64,000 bases of DNA from CAMCXT01 sp040403315 (lineage in GTDB: Bacteria; Bacteroidota; Bacteroidia; M30B66): contig JBBAKX010000001.1 of assembly GCA_040403315.1 (NCBI GenBank), positions 868,001 through 932,000 on the forward strand, written 5' to 3'. The position numbers and the translations under genes are program-made. The notes below the pieces were generated by a model. The model was not told the origin of the DNA. It worked only from the letters and a program-made list of their open reading frames with translations, and did not search any database. Position 1 is the stretch's first letter; every line of letters begins with the position of its first letter. Below, piece by piece: positions 1-9,600 of this stretch.

Positions 1-339
1 TTTACTTTGATTGGAGACCGTGGTTCGAAACTTTCCGGTGGGCAACGACAAAGATTATCGATTGCACGGGCTGTGCTGAAAAATCCAGATATCTTAATTC
101 TTGATGAAGCAACTTCTGCATTGGATACTGAAAGTGAACGCCTTGTACAAGATGCGCTGTCGGTTTTAATGAAGAACAGAACTTCATTGGTCATTGCCCA
201 TCGACTGTCGACAATTCGGCATGCCGATGAAATTTTAGTGCTCGAATTGGGTAAAATTATAGAAAGAGGCACCCACGATGAGCTCATTTCTCATGGAGGA
301 ATGTACAAAAGGCTATGCGATTTGCAGGAGTTTCGTTAA
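1..339 (+). CDS. ABC transporter ATP-binding protein, C-terminal fragment
   Basis: The gene enters from the left edge of the window, so only about the last 112 residues are present. They form the second half of an ABC nucleotide-binding domain. The signature LSGGQ is at fragment residues 11-15, followed by the Walker B/D-loop ILILDEATSALD and the H-loop histidine in VIAHRLST. The signature and the short C-terminal tail are typical of exporters that fuse membrane and ATPase domains (MsbA/lipid-exporter type), where ATP hydrolysis drives lipid or drug export across the inner membrane. The transmembrane half is outside the window, so substrate and gene name cannot be given. It ends about 100 bp before a tRNA gene. 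Confidence 0.9.
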   Translation, partial: FTLIGDRGSKLSGGQRQRLSIARAVLKNPDILILDEATSALDTESERLVQDALSVLMKNRTSLVIAHRLSTIRHADEILVLELGKIIERGTHDELISHGGMYKRLCDLQEFR

Positions 340-397
340 TTTATATGATTGAAAATCAGGCATTGAAAAATTATTTTTCCTCTTTTATGCTTTTCCG

Positions 398-428
398 TTG
401 CGTGGATAAATAAAATGGTGTAAAATTG
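398..428 (+). promoter_or_regulatory. Putative promoter of tRNA-Asn
   Basis: A TTG at 398-400, a 20-nt spacer and TAAAATTG at 421-428 match the Bacteroidota TTG-N17-23-TAnnTTTG pattern with one mismatch. The tRNA begins 12 bp downstream, a sensible distance for a short tRNA leader. Confidence 0.45.
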
Positions 429-440
429 CAGCCTCAAAAT

Positions 441-514
441 TCCTTGGTAGCTCAGCCGGTTAGAGCATCTGACTGTTAATCAGAGGGTCGTTGGTTCGAG
501 TCCAACCCGAGGAG
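441..514 (+). tRNA. tRNA-Asn (anticodon GTT)
   Basis: A full cloverleaf can be drawn. The acceptor stem TCCTTGG (441-447) pairs with CCGAGGA (507-513) through one G-T pair. The D arm contains AGCTCAGCCGGTTAGAGC. The anticodon stem CTGA/TCAG encloses the loop CTGTTAA, giving anticodon GTT. The T arm is GTTGG-TTCGAGT-CCAAC (490-506). The discriminator base is G514, as expected for tRNA-Asn. The following bases are CA rather than CCA, so the 3' CCA must be completed by CCA-adding enzyme. Confidence 0.96.
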
Positions 515-516
515 CA

Positions 517-547
517 AAAACCACCTGCGTCTAGGCGGTTTTTTTGT
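517..547 (+). terminator. Rho-independent terminator after tRNA-Asn
   Basis: AACCaCCT and AGGcGGTT form a hairpin with one internal mismatch, followed at once by a run of seven T residues. It lies directly after the tRNA and ends its short transcript. Confidence 0.75.
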
Positions 548-676
548 TTTTAGCTATTCGGGATTTTCAACCACAGTGTAAAAACGTATCCAATCTTCTG
601 GTTAAGTTATCATAATCGACTATTATATAGGCGCTTAATTTATTTGAAAGCAGCAACTATCCTCAGCGGAAAAGCC

Positions 677-684
677 TAAATTTG
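677..684 (+). promoter_or_regulatory. Putative -7 box upstream of the E2 gene
   Basis: TAAATTTG matches TAnnTTTG exactly and lies 26 bp before the ATG at 711. No TTG is found at the usual -33 spacing, so this is a partial match only. Confidence 0.4.
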
Positions 685-710
685 CCGCAAATTAAACTGT
701 CACCTTTCCT

Positions 711-2006
711 ATGGCGCAATTTGAATTGGTTATGCCGAAAATGGGCGAAAGCGTCGCCGAAGCCACAATTATCAAATGGCTAAAAAAGCCCGGCGATAGT
801 ATCGAACTAGACGAGCCCGTCCTTGAAATTGCAACCGATAAGGTTGACTCTGAAATCCCTTCCCCGGTAGCGGGAATCCTAGAAAAAATCCTTTTCGAGG
901 AAGGCCAAACGATTTTGGTGAACGGTGTTATCGCTATCATCAATACTTCAGCTGAAGCTACTTCAGCGCCTGCATCGACATTTGCTCCAGTTGCAGCAGC
1001 GAAAGCTCCCGAAGTTATTGTATCAGCCTCTGCTTCAGCAGAAACATCAGTGAGCGAATCTATCAGTTCTAAATCCGAAAGCGGAAAATTCTATTCTCCA
1101 CTGGTGCGAAACATCGCCAAGGAAGAGAAGATCTCCATGCAGGAACTGGATTCCATCCCCGGAACCGGGAAAGAAGGCCGCGTAACCAAAGACGACCTCA
1201 TGAATTGGTTGTCGAACCGCAAGCCTGGCCAAGCAGCTCCAGTATCTGCACCAGCGGTAAAAGCAACACAAGTTGCACCAGCAGTTTCAATGAATGCAGG
1301 CGACGAAATTATCGAAATGGATCGCATGCGTAAGCTCATTGCCGATCATATGGTGATGTCGAAATCTGTAAGTCCACACGTTACTTCGTTTGTTGAGGTT
1401 GATGTTACCAATATGGTACTTTGGAGAGAGCGTATAAAGAAAGATTTCGAAAAGCGTGAAGGCGAAAAAATCACATTTACTCCGATCATCATCGAAGCAG
1501 TTGCTCGCGCAATAAAAGATCTTCCAATGATCAATGTTTCGGTTAGTGGAACCAGCATCATCAAACGTAAGAACATCAATATCGGAATGGCGACTGCGCT
1601 TCCTTCAGGAAACTTGATCGTTCCAGTAATTAAAAATGCCGATACACTTTCACTGGTTGGGATTACTAAATCGGTAAACGATTTGGCTACCCGAGCCCGA
1701 GCCAATAAACTTGCCCCAGACGATATTTCTGGTGGAACCTTCACTGTTACCAATGTTGGATCTTTCGGAAATGTGATGGGTACGCCGATCATTAACCAAC
1801 CTCAGGTAGCAATTATGGCTGTTGGAGTGATCAAAAAGAAACCAGCAGTTTTAGAAACGCCACAGGGTGATGTGATTGCTATCCGCCACATGATGTATTG
1901 CTCACTTTCATACGATCATCGTGTAGTAGATGGTTCTCTTGGAGGAAGCTTCATTCGCAAGGTGGCTGATTATCTCGAAGCATTCGACATCAACCGTCCT
2001 TTCTAA
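711..2006 (+). CDS. Dihydrolipoamide acyltransferase, E2 subunit of a 2-oxoacid dehydrogenase complex
   Basis: E2 enzymes move an acyl group from lipoate to CoA in the core of pyruvate, 2-oxoglutarate or branched-chain oxoacid dehydrogenase complexes. The 431-residue protein has one lipoyl domain (about 1-78) with the lipoylated lysine expected at K44 in TDKVD. An Ala/Ser/Pro-rich linker follows, then a peripheral-subunit-binding domain (about 127-170, starting YSPLVRNIAKEE). The catalytic acyltransferase domain ends with SYDHRVVDG, giving the active-site pair H403/D407. The single lipoyl domain and overall form fit the branched-chain (BkdB) or SucB-like group, but the substrate cannot be read directly and no E1 or E3 gene is adjacent. 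Its stop overlaps the next start (TAATG), so it is probably translationally coupled to the exonuclease gene. Confidence 0.93.
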   Translation: MAQFELVMPKMGESVAEATIIKWLKKPGDSIELDEPVLEIATDKVDSEIPSPVAGILEKILFEEGQTILVNGVIAIINTSAEATSAPASTFAPVAAAKAPEVIVSASASAETSVSESISSKSESGKFYSPLVRNIAKEEKISMQELDSIPGTGKEGRVTKDDLMNWLSNRKPGQAAPVSAPAVKATQVAPAVSMNAGDEIIEMDRMRKLIADHMVMSKSVSPHVTSFVEVDVTNMVLWRERIKKDFEKREGEKITFTPIIIEAVARAIKDLPMINVSVSGTSIIKRKNINIGMATALPSGNLIVPVIKNADTLSLVGITKSVNDLATRARANKLAPDDISGGTFTVTNVGSFGNVMGTPIINQPQVAIMAVGVIKKKPAVLETPQGDVIAIRHMMYCSLSYDHRVVDGSLGGSFIRKVADYLEAFDINRPF

Positions 2007-2824
2007 TGAAACTTCAACTCACCAAGCCTATCGTTTTCTTCGATCTTGAAGCTACAGGAACGAATGTAGCCGCCGATCGAATCGTTGAAATCTGTGTTTT
2101 GAAGGTCAATCCTGATGGAACAGAGGATATCAAAACCCGAAAGATCAATCCAACGATTCCTATTCCACCGGAAGTGACTAAAATTCACGGCATTAGCGAT
2201 GAGGATGTGAAGGATGAACCTACATTTAAAGCGATCGCCAAAGGCTTGATGGATTTCATCGGTGATTCCGACCTTGCTGGATACAACTCCAATAAGTTCG
2301 ATGTTCCTATGCTCATCGAAGAATTCTTCCGTGCTGGAATTGAATTCCCTATGGAAGACCGCAGCTTGGTAGATATTCAGAATATTTTCCATCAAATGGA
2401 ACAGCGTACTTTGTCGGCTGCTGTGAAGTTTTATTGCAACCGCGAACACATCGGCGCACATGGTGCAGAAGCAGATGTACGCGGAACTTACGATGTGCTT
2501 CTCGCTCAATTGGAAAAGTATCAAGGTATTGAATACACCGACAAGGAAGGTAAAACCACAATCCCTGTTGTAAACGACATGAAAAAACTGTCGGAATTTT
2601 CTACCAACAAAGATTGGGTAGATTTCGCAGGAAGAATGGTTTACGATAAAGACGGGAAAGAACTTTTTAATTTCGGAAAGCACAAAGGCAAAAAGGTGGA
2701 AGATGTTTTCCTTCGTGAACCGAGTTATTATGATTGGATCATGAATGGCGATTTTGCTTTGTCGACCAAAAGAGCCATCGAAAAAATTAAGCTCCGCGGA
2801 CTAAAATCGAATTTCAACGGATGA
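2006..2824 (+). CDS. DEDDh-family 3'-5' exonuclease (DnaQ/ExoX-like)
   Basis: This 272-residue protein shows the three exonuclease motifs of the DnaQ superfamily: FFDLEATG with D13/E15, GYNSNKFDVPML with D99, and AHGAEADV with H152 and D157. These place it in the DEDDh class, which removes nucleotides from 3' ends using two metal ions. After a short linker, residues about 220-265 (with FNFGKHKGKKVEDV) resemble the small C-terminal domain of exodeoxyribonuclease X-like proteins. It is a stand-alone enzyme rather than a polymerase III epsilon subunit, since no clamp-binding tail is evident. The start overlaps the E2 stop by one base, and the stop overlaps the next start (ATGA). Confidence 0.88.
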   Translation: MKLQLTKPIVFFDLEATGTNVAADRIVEICVLKVNPDGTEDIKTRKINPTIPIPPEVTKIHGISDEDVKDEPTFKAIAKGLMDFIGDSDLAGYNSNKFDVPMLIEEFFRAGIEFPMEDRSLVDIQNIFHQMEQRTLSAAVKFYCNREHIGAHGAEADVRGTYDVLLAQLEKYQGIEYTDKEGKTTIPVVNDMKKLSEFSTNKDWVDFAGRMVYDKDGKELFNFGKHKGKKVEDVFLREPSYYDWIMNGDFALSTKRAIEKIKLRGLKSNFNG

Positions 2825-3432
2825 AAATTCTCTGTATCGGCAGAAATTATGCTGAACATGCAAAAGAATTAAACAACCCGCTTCCAAAGGAGCCTGTATT
2901 CTTCATGAAGCCAGATACTGCTTTGCTCAAAGACGGCTCGGCATTTTATCACCCGGATTTTTCAAGTGACATCCACCACGAAATCGAAATTGTACTACGC
3001 GTTGGAAAAGCAGGAAAGCACATTTCTCCCGAACACGCATTGAAATACATTGATGGAATTACTGTTGGTGTAGATTTCACTGCTCGTGACCTTCAGCAAC
3101 AATGTAAAGAAAAGGGTTTGCCTTGGGAAAAAGCGAAAGCATTTGATGGTTCTGCACCAATTGGAATGTTCGTTCCGTTTACAGAATTACATAGCCAAGG
3201 TGAAATAAATTTCAGTCTATCGGTGAATGAAGAAGTTCGCCAACAAGGAAGCTCTAACGACATGATTTTCAATTTCCAGTCGATTATAACTTACCTGTCG
3301 CAATTCGTTACACTTAAAACTGGCGATTTAATTTATACTGGAACACCTTCTGGCGTTTCTGCCGTAAAGATTGGCGATCAGCTAAAGGGCTTCCTCAATG
3401 GAGAGCAGTTGCTTTCTTTTGAAGTGAAATAG
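2821..3432 (+). CDS. Fumarylacetoacetate hydrolase (FAH) family protein
   Basis: The 203-residue protein opens with KILCIGRNYAEHAKE, typical of small FAH-fold enzymes such as acylpyruvases and FAHD1-like oxaloacetate decarboxylases. The metal ligands expected for the family are visible as E54 and E56 in HEIEIV and D85 in GVDFTARD. The late motif GDLIYTGTPSGV, which helps shape the active site, is also intact. These enzymes cleave or decarboxylate 2-oxo acids with a C-C bond beta to a carbonyl. The exact substrate cannot be told from sequence. It is the last gene of an overlapping three-gene unit, and its 3' end overlaps the convergent membrane glycosyltransferase gene by 38 bp. Confidence 0.88.
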   Translation: MKILCIGRNYAEHAKELNNPLPKEPVFFMKPDTALLKDGSAFYHPDFSSDIHHEIEIVLRVGKAGKHISPEHALKYIDGITVGVDFTARDLQQQCKEKGLPWEKAKAFDGSAPIGMFVPFTELHSQGEINFSLSVNEEVRQQGSSNDMIFNFQSIITYLSQFVTLKTGDLIYTGTPSGVSAVKIGDQLKGFLNGEQLLSFEVK

Positions 3433-4597
3433 TTGCTTTTGTTTGAAACAATTCAATCATCAACCTAGCAAACACCAAGATGATTGGAAAAACCTTTACC
3501 ACGTAGGGATAAATAATTTCGTGGCGAATCTGTGCAGGAAAAATATCGGTTCCACTAAGCGAAGTGAGTAAAATCGTTAACCCAAGCAAGACTTTATCGA
3601 GGGTATTTCTTAGACCAGCATAAAACCAAACTACAATTCCAACTACTGCAATCACCAATGTGGGCGATTCTGCCATGTGGTTGAATAAGATAACCCATAT
3701 CATCACCATCGATAGAAGCAGCATTCTGAAATGAAGATGGCGGTACATTTTCAATCGAACAAAAGGCACAAGAAACAATACAACTCCGAGTAGGAGTAAG
3801 TGTAATTTGTTGATATTAAGTCCGAACCAATAATGTAGCCAGCCCATCATAGAAAATCCATAGCTTAAACTATGGTCATTGTTAAGCAAGTGCAGCCAAC
3901 TCGAATAGAGAAATTCTAATTGTTGAGGGGTAACAACCAACAGAGGAATGAGCGTGAAAAGGGCAAACCAAAAAATTGTAGAAACTATCATTTTGGGTTT
4001 GTTGGGATACAAAAGAAATAATGCAAATGCGACAATGCCGAACAACTTGATAAATACAGTAATCGACAAAAACAATGAAGCCAAGATGATTTGTTTTTTT
4101 TCAATTGCGGAAAACGCCAATAATATTAAACCAGCGATCAGTCCATTACATTGCGAACTCTGAATAGAAGTAAAGGTTTCAATTAAACAAATGATCAATG
4201 CTCCATTTTTCTGAGCATAACTAAGTTTAGGCAATCGTAAAATTCCTACTGCCAATAAAACACTGTTTAACGCATTCCAAAAAATTAAGCCCAACCAAAC
4301 GGGGAAGAATTTAAACAAGCCAAAGAAAAGAGCAAATGCAGGGCTGTACTTGAATAAGTCGTAATGATCTTTTGGGTGAATCGCATAAAGATCTTTCCCT
4401 TGGATTAAGTGATCAAAAGAAAATCTAAAAATATCGAAGTTGTTATAGTGCGTAAATACCACTCCATTTACTTCTTTCAAGCCAAGTAAATAAGATTGCA
4501 AACCAGCAAAAATGGCAATGCCCAAATAAACGATTAACCAAAGTCGTGTTTGATCGTGTTTGAAAAACTTTTGAATCGAATGAAGCACTTGCGACAT
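3395..4597 (-). CDS. Polytopic membrane glycosyltransferase, GT87/DUF2029-like
   Basis: The 400-residue protein has about nine or ten hydrophobic segments and a polar loop after the first one. That loop, with NNFDIFRFSFDHLIQGKDLY followed by YDLFKYSPAFALFFGLF, is the characteristic start of the DUF2029/GT87 group of GT-C glycosyltransferases, which use polyprenyl-phosphate sugars on the outer face of the inner membrane. The acidic residues of the loop are candidates for the catalytic site. The acceptor is unknown. It starts one base after the stop of the PD40-OmpA gene upstream, so the two are very likely cotranscribed. Its 3' end runs 38 bp into the convergent FAH gene. Confidence 0.75.
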   Translation of the reverse strand: MSQVLHSIQKFFKHDQTRLWLIVYLGIAIFAGLQSYLLGLKEVNGVVFTHYNNFDIFRFSFDHLIQGKDLYAIHPKDHYDLFKYSPAFALFFGLFKFFPVWLGLIFWNALNSVLLAVGILRLPKLSYAQKNGALIICLIETFTSIQSSQCNGLIAGLILLAFSAIEKKQIILASLFLSITVFIKLFGIVAFALFLLYPNKPKMIVSTIFWFALFTLIPLLVVTPQQLEFLYSSWLHLLNNDHSLSYGFSMMGWLHYWFGLNINKLHLLLLGVVLFLVPFVRLKMYRHLHFRMLLLSMVMIWVILFNHMAESPTLVIAVVGIVVWFYAGLRNTLDKVLLGLTILLTSLSGTDIFPAQIRHEIIYPYVVKVFPIILVFARLMIELFQTKATISLQKKATALH

Positions 4598-4598
4598 C

Positions 4599-6533
4599 TT
4601 ATTTCGACAGTACTGTAAATTCAGTTCTGCGGTTCAATTTACGGCTTGCATCGCTCGTATTCGGAGCTATTGGTTTGCTTTTACCGTATCCTTTTGCGTT
4701 GAGTCGATCTGCAACAATTCCTTTTTCAACCAAATACGATTTTACAGCTTCCGCGCGCGATTGCGATAATTTTAGATTTAACTGTTCATTCCCAACATCA
4801 TCTGTATGGCCACTGATTTCGATTTTTAAACTCGGATTCTTCTGGAGAAACTCTAATAGTTTTTCTAGTTCTGTTTGTGAAATAGTTTCTAATGCTGCCG
4901 ACCCTGTGGAAAAAAAGACGTTCTTTAATACAATGCTTTCTCCAGCTTCAATGGGCTGAAGCGGAATATTTATTTCAAATACATCGGTTGGTTTGAGTTC
5001 TTTTTCGAGGGTGTAATTTTCAGAGAAAAACAAGAAACCAGGAGAACTTACATTGAGCGCATAGGAAGAACCTGCAGGTAGGCTAAGCAGGAATTCTCCA
5101 TTGATTGGATCACTACTACTAGCTGCCATGATTTGTTTGGTGAATAGATCTATGATTTCAAATCGAGCACCCAATCTCGCATCGTTTTTTTTGTTATATA
5201 CTTTCCCTTTCATGAATGTAACAGCAAAGGGTTGTACTTCTGGATTCATGTCGAATGTGTAAATGTCTCGCAAGCCGTATCCTCCTTCTCTATCTGCGCT
5301 GAAATATGCCTTTTTCCCATCTGCGCTAATGATCATGTGTGTTTCGTCGCCATTTGTATTAATGGGATAACCAAGGTTAATGGGTTTTTGCCATTCCCCA
5401 TTCTTAGCTTTTCTACTAATGAAAAAATCACGTTGTCCCATACCAGGATGCCCCGCAGAGGAAAAATAAAGTGTTCTTCCATCAGGGTGCAGGAAGGGCC
5501 CAAATTCCTCCATATCAGTATTTAGTGAATCGCCTAAATTGTAAGCAGGACCCCACGAGCCATTTGCTTGCTTTCTACTGCACCAAAGGTCGGCCATGCC
5601 TTTTCCGCCTTCGCGTTTACTCACAAAAATGATTTCTCTTCCATCTGCTGAAACAGTAGGTTGTGCTTCCCAACTTGCTCCATTTATGCCTTCACCAAGG
5701 TTTGAGGGCTCGGTCCATTTTTTTCCACTGTATTCTGAAACGTAAATATCACATCGCCCCAAACCACCCTGTCTTTCACATCCTGTGAAGAAAATGAATC
5801 TTCCATCAGGCATTAAACAATGCGCACCTTCATTGCCATGGCTGTTTAGAGGAGGCCCGACGCTGATGCATGGTCGCCATTTTCCGTCTTTACGAACGCT
5901 TGTGAAGAAATCTTCTTCTACTTGCGATCCTCCATTGTCGGTAAGCTCATCCGAAGGACGCATTCTTGTAAATACAATTATTTGATCATCAACGGTTATT
6001 GATGGGTGGTATTCGCTGTATTGGCTATTGATTTCCGGTCCAAGATTTTCAGGTTTGAATTTCACAGGATTCAACACTGCTTGTTCTGCGAATTGAGCAT
6101 TTCGTAATAAACGTTCTGCCTTTTTCTTGGTTTGTTCCTGGATTTTGGTGAAACTCAAATACTTGTTACAATGCACGATGGCTGAAGAATATTCAGCCGA
6201 GGCGAAGTCTGCTTGTGCCCACCTGTAATACATAGGAGGGAATTTATCTGCTCTGATCTTGGCAGCTCCTTCGAAGTAATTTCTTGACTCCGAATATTTT
6301 TCCATATCCAAACACAAGTCTGCCAAGGCTATTTGTGCTTCGAAGAATGTTGGATCCTCAGTTACTGCTGCTTTTAGCAATCCGTAGGCTTCATTGTTCA
6401 TCTTCGATTGATAGCTTTTCAAACCTTCATTGAATAGTCGAATAGCCTTCTTGTTGGTAGAACTCAGGTCTTGTTGCGCTTGGCAAATAGGCGAGAATAC
6501 CAAAAGGAAAAATAGGATCTGGATGAATTTCAT
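4599..6533 (-). CDS. TPR/PD40 beta-propeller/OmpA-domain envelope protein
   Basis: The start is set at the ATG at 6533 (MKFIQILFFLLVFSPICQAQ), which gives a clean signal peptide; an in-frame TTG three codons upstream is less likely. The mature 644-residue protein has TPR-like helices (about 25-150), WD40-like PD40 repeats (about 165-440, with recurring DGR.IFF and ADGKKAYFSADR motifs), a small carboxypeptidase-regulatory-like segment beginning MKGKVYNKKNDARLG, and a C-terminal OmpA peptidoglycan-binding domain. The OmpA part contains ISGHTDDVG and LSQSRAEAV and ends with NRRTEF. This layout is common in Bacteroidota outer-membrane or periplasmic proteins, and some relatives (PorE-like) belong to the type IX secretion machinery. 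Whether this one does cannot be decided here. It is followed one base later by the GT87-like gene. Confidence 0.87.
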   Translation of the reverse strand: MKFIQILFFLLVFSPICQAQQDLSSTNKKAIRLFNEGLKSYQSKMNNEAYGLLKAAVTEDPTFFEAQIALADLCLDMEKYSESRNYFEGAAKIRADKFPPMYYRWAQADFASAEYSSAIVHCNKYLSFTKIQEQTKKKAERLLRNAQFAEQAVLNPVKFKPENLGPEINSQYSEYHPSITVDDQIIVFTRMRPSDELTDNGGSQVEEDFFTSVRKDGKWRPCISVGPPLNSHGNEGAHCLMPDGRFIFFTGCERQGGLGRCDIYVSEYSGKKWTEPSNLGEGINGASWEAQPTVSADGREIIFVSKREGGKGMADLWCSRKQANGSWGPAYNLGDSLNTDMEEFGPFLHPDGRTLYFSSAGHPGMGQRDFFISRKAKNGEWQKPINLGYPINTNGDETHMIISADGKKAYFSADREGGYGLRDIYTFDMNPEVQPFAVTFMKGKVYNKKNDARLGARFEIIDLFTKQIMAASSSDPINGEFLLSLPAGSSYALNVSSPGFLFFSENYTLEKELKPTDVFEINIPLQPIEAGESIVLKNVFFSTGSAALETISQTELEKLLEFLQKNPSLKIEISGHTDDVGNEQLNLKLSQSRAEAVKSYLVEKGIVADRLNAKGYGKSKPIAPNTSDASRKLNRRTEFTVLSK

Positions 6534-6627
6534 AAGCCTCAATTTGATAGCGCGATGAATGTATAGATTATTCCCTGCCTAATTCAATCGTTTTATGCTT
6601 TATTTAAACAGCGATAGCCTGAAAAAC

Positions 6628-6660
6628 AAAACCCCGACCAAAAATTTGATCGGGGTTTTA
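6628..6660 (-). terminator. Rho-independent terminator after the T9SS type B gene
   Basis: The inverted repeat AAACCCCGA(tc)/(gg)TCGGGGTTT, with a short AT-rich loop, is followed on the minus strand by TTTTGTTTTT. It lies just past the stop of the 6677-10381 gene and separates it from the PD40-OmpA gene. Confidence 0.85.
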
Positions 6661-6676
6661 AATCTTATGAACGCAG

Positions 6677-9600
6677 TTACCTTTTTACAGTAACGTCGCC
6701 GGTGAGCGTTTCTCCATTTGAAAGCTTCAGTACATAGAAGTAGGTTCCATCAGGAAGATCGCCCCCATCCCAATCGTTTAGATAGTTGCCAACAGCATAA
6801 ATTTCGCTTCCCCATCGATTGAATATTGCCATCGATGAAGTTGGAAATGCACCTAAGCCCTTTACTGCGAAAAAGTCGTTGTATCCGTCACCATTTGGTG
6901 TGAATGAATTCGGAACTGCAACAGAATTCGAGATTTGATAACTTCTCGAAACGGTGTCAATACATCCAGCAGCATCAGTTACCGTTAACAAAACACTAAG
7001 TGTTCCTTGCGAAGCATAGCTGTGGTTTGTATTCTGTGTAGAGGCGTTGCTGTTATCTCCAAAATTCCACAACCAACTTACAGGGTTTCCAGTGGAACCA
7101 TCATTAAATGTGATATTTACACCAGTTTGCGCGCCCGTTGTAGGGTCTGAAGTAAATGCTGCTTCAGGACCAGTTTGAGAAATGACAATTGTATCGCTGT
7201 AGCGACAACCTTTTGCATCGATAACTTCAAGATAAAATTCTCCGCCTCCTACTGTAATCGAGGAAGTTGTTTCATTATTACTCCAGTTGTAAGTCGCCAA
7301 ATTTTCTGGTCCTTCAAGCAATGCTGTTTCATCATTGCAAATACTGAGGTTATTACCAAGATCAAAAACAGGGATGCTGTTCACAGAAACGATTACCGAT
7401 GCAGAGGAAGCATTTTCGCATCCATTCAAACTAACCGAAAGGGTGTACAATCCTACTGGTGGTGAAGATAAATTTAACACTGGACCAGTAGCTTGCCCTG
7501 CAGGAGTTCCCCATGAATATACTGCTCCGGGTTCTTGATTAGACGTTAATGTAAGTGCCTCGCTTCCGCAAAGTGTTGTATCTCCTGAAATAACTGGACT
7601 TTGAGGTCTTGGCAATACATCTAAATCAACCGAATCACGAATTGAACAACCCGTTGGATTCTCTAATTCAACCCAGTAAATTCCTGTTGAACTAGCTGTA
7701 ATTGAATTGGTGATAGAGTTGTTGTTCCACAAATATGTTACTCCACTAACTGAAGCAGCAGATAAGGTGAGGATTTCGCCAGCACAGATCGAAGTATCGG
7801 AAAAAGCAAAGGAAAATTCTGGACTTAAATCAATTGTGATATTAACAGAATCAGATGCTGATGGGCAACCATTCTGATCATAATATGCATAGTATGTTCC
7901 GGCTGCAGATTGCTGAATATCTGAGTAGATCAAAGATTCTGAACCTGAAATTGTAGTGTCATTTGAAGAAATGAAATAGTAAGCAGAACCAGCTGCATCG
8001 TTCATACTCAAAATAAGGTTCGTACCCGAGCAAATAGCCAAGTCGTTAACGATGTTTCCATTCGAATAAAGCACCGGAGCTTGGGGTGTTACAGAAAAAA
8101 ACAATTCTACCGAGTCGCGTTTATAGCAACCTTGCGGATTAAATACTTCAACCCAATACAAACCATTTTCTGATACAGTGAATGTTTGATCTGTTGAGTT
8201 GTCTTGCCAGAGATAAGTATAACCAGCGCCAGCTCCACCATCTAACAAAACATTAGATACGCTGCAAACGGTATCTGACAAACCTATATAAACTTCTGGT
8301 GTTGGATTTATCAATAAGCTAAGTGTGTCGAAGAAAGATTCACATCCTTGGGAAATGCTGAAGGCATAGTATTCGCCCGATTGCGCAGATGTTGCGGTCG
8401 AGATATTGATATCTGTACCATTGTAAAGCGTATTCCCAGGGCCGACCCACGCATACGATTCAGCATTTGTAACTGTAGTCATATTAAGCGCAAATGGCGA
8501 ACCTGCGCACAATGTGTCAGCAGTAACGGATGGGTCGAAAGGTATTATAGAAGCAACAGGTGTTTCAGGCCTCGGAGATGTCCAAATTTGAATTGAATCT
8601 CTCGCACGACAACCTTGGAAGTCGGTAACATCAACATAGTATATACCCGCTTGATCAACAATAAAGAATGGATTCTGTGAACCATCTTGCCATTCGAAAA
8701 GATAAACTCCCGGAACAGTTAACAACAATTGCGATCCTTCGCAAATGGTATCTCTTGATGCTTGAATATTTACTGGTGGGGTGTAATTTGATACTTCAAT
8801 AGTATCTGTCGCAGAACATTCATTACCGCTCAAAACACTCACATAGTATGTTCCTGGATTGAATACAATAATTTTTTGAGTTGTATCTCCAGTGCTCCAC
8901 AAATACGATGTTTTGCCAGGACCAGCATCAAGCACCGCCGAATCTCCCAAACACAATTCACGGTTAATTCCTAGTTCTAGGTAGGAGAAATTGGTGAAGT
9001 AACCATAGTTGCAAGAAGCACCTTGCTGGTAAGTGATTCCCATGTGGAACAATTCTTCAGAAAAATTTTGAATTAATGATGCCTGTCCAACTGGAATTTC
9101 TGTTGTTGAAAAAGCTTTTCTACAGAACACCCATTCACCATTGCTGCCAGGAACGGGTTGGAAATCAGCAGCAGTAATATAAGTATTGTTTCCATTCAGT
9201 GTAAAGGTGCTTTCAGAACCCGCTTTGATGGTTAAATTCAATTTGAAGTTTGCATTGCCAGTTCTGGTAAATCCAACTTGGTTAGATCCAGTGCATTCTA
9301 ATGATGGAATAATGGCTCCAGCAACTTGGTCGCCAACTCCTGAAATATGAAATACATAAATTGGATTGCTTCCTCTAATGAAGCCAGCCGCATCTGTAAA
9401 AGAGTAAATATATTGTTCTCCCGCGTTGAGCGTATCAACTGCCGTTAAACTACCATCAATGAAAATTTCAGTGCTGTCTTCTGTAGCACATACATAGGCC
9501 TTATCAAGCCCACTTGAAAGGTCACCGCGAACAACAATATGTTTGAAGCCGCAATTTTCTACTGAAATCAATTGATCTGCTGCCAAATCTGCTCCTCCTT

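Noticed and set aside
2003..2683. Long antisense open frame of 226 codons opposite the exonuclease gene
   Set aside because: The plus strand carries a complete DEDDh exonuclease with all motifs; the antisense frame has no recognisable domain and its openness follows from codon bias.
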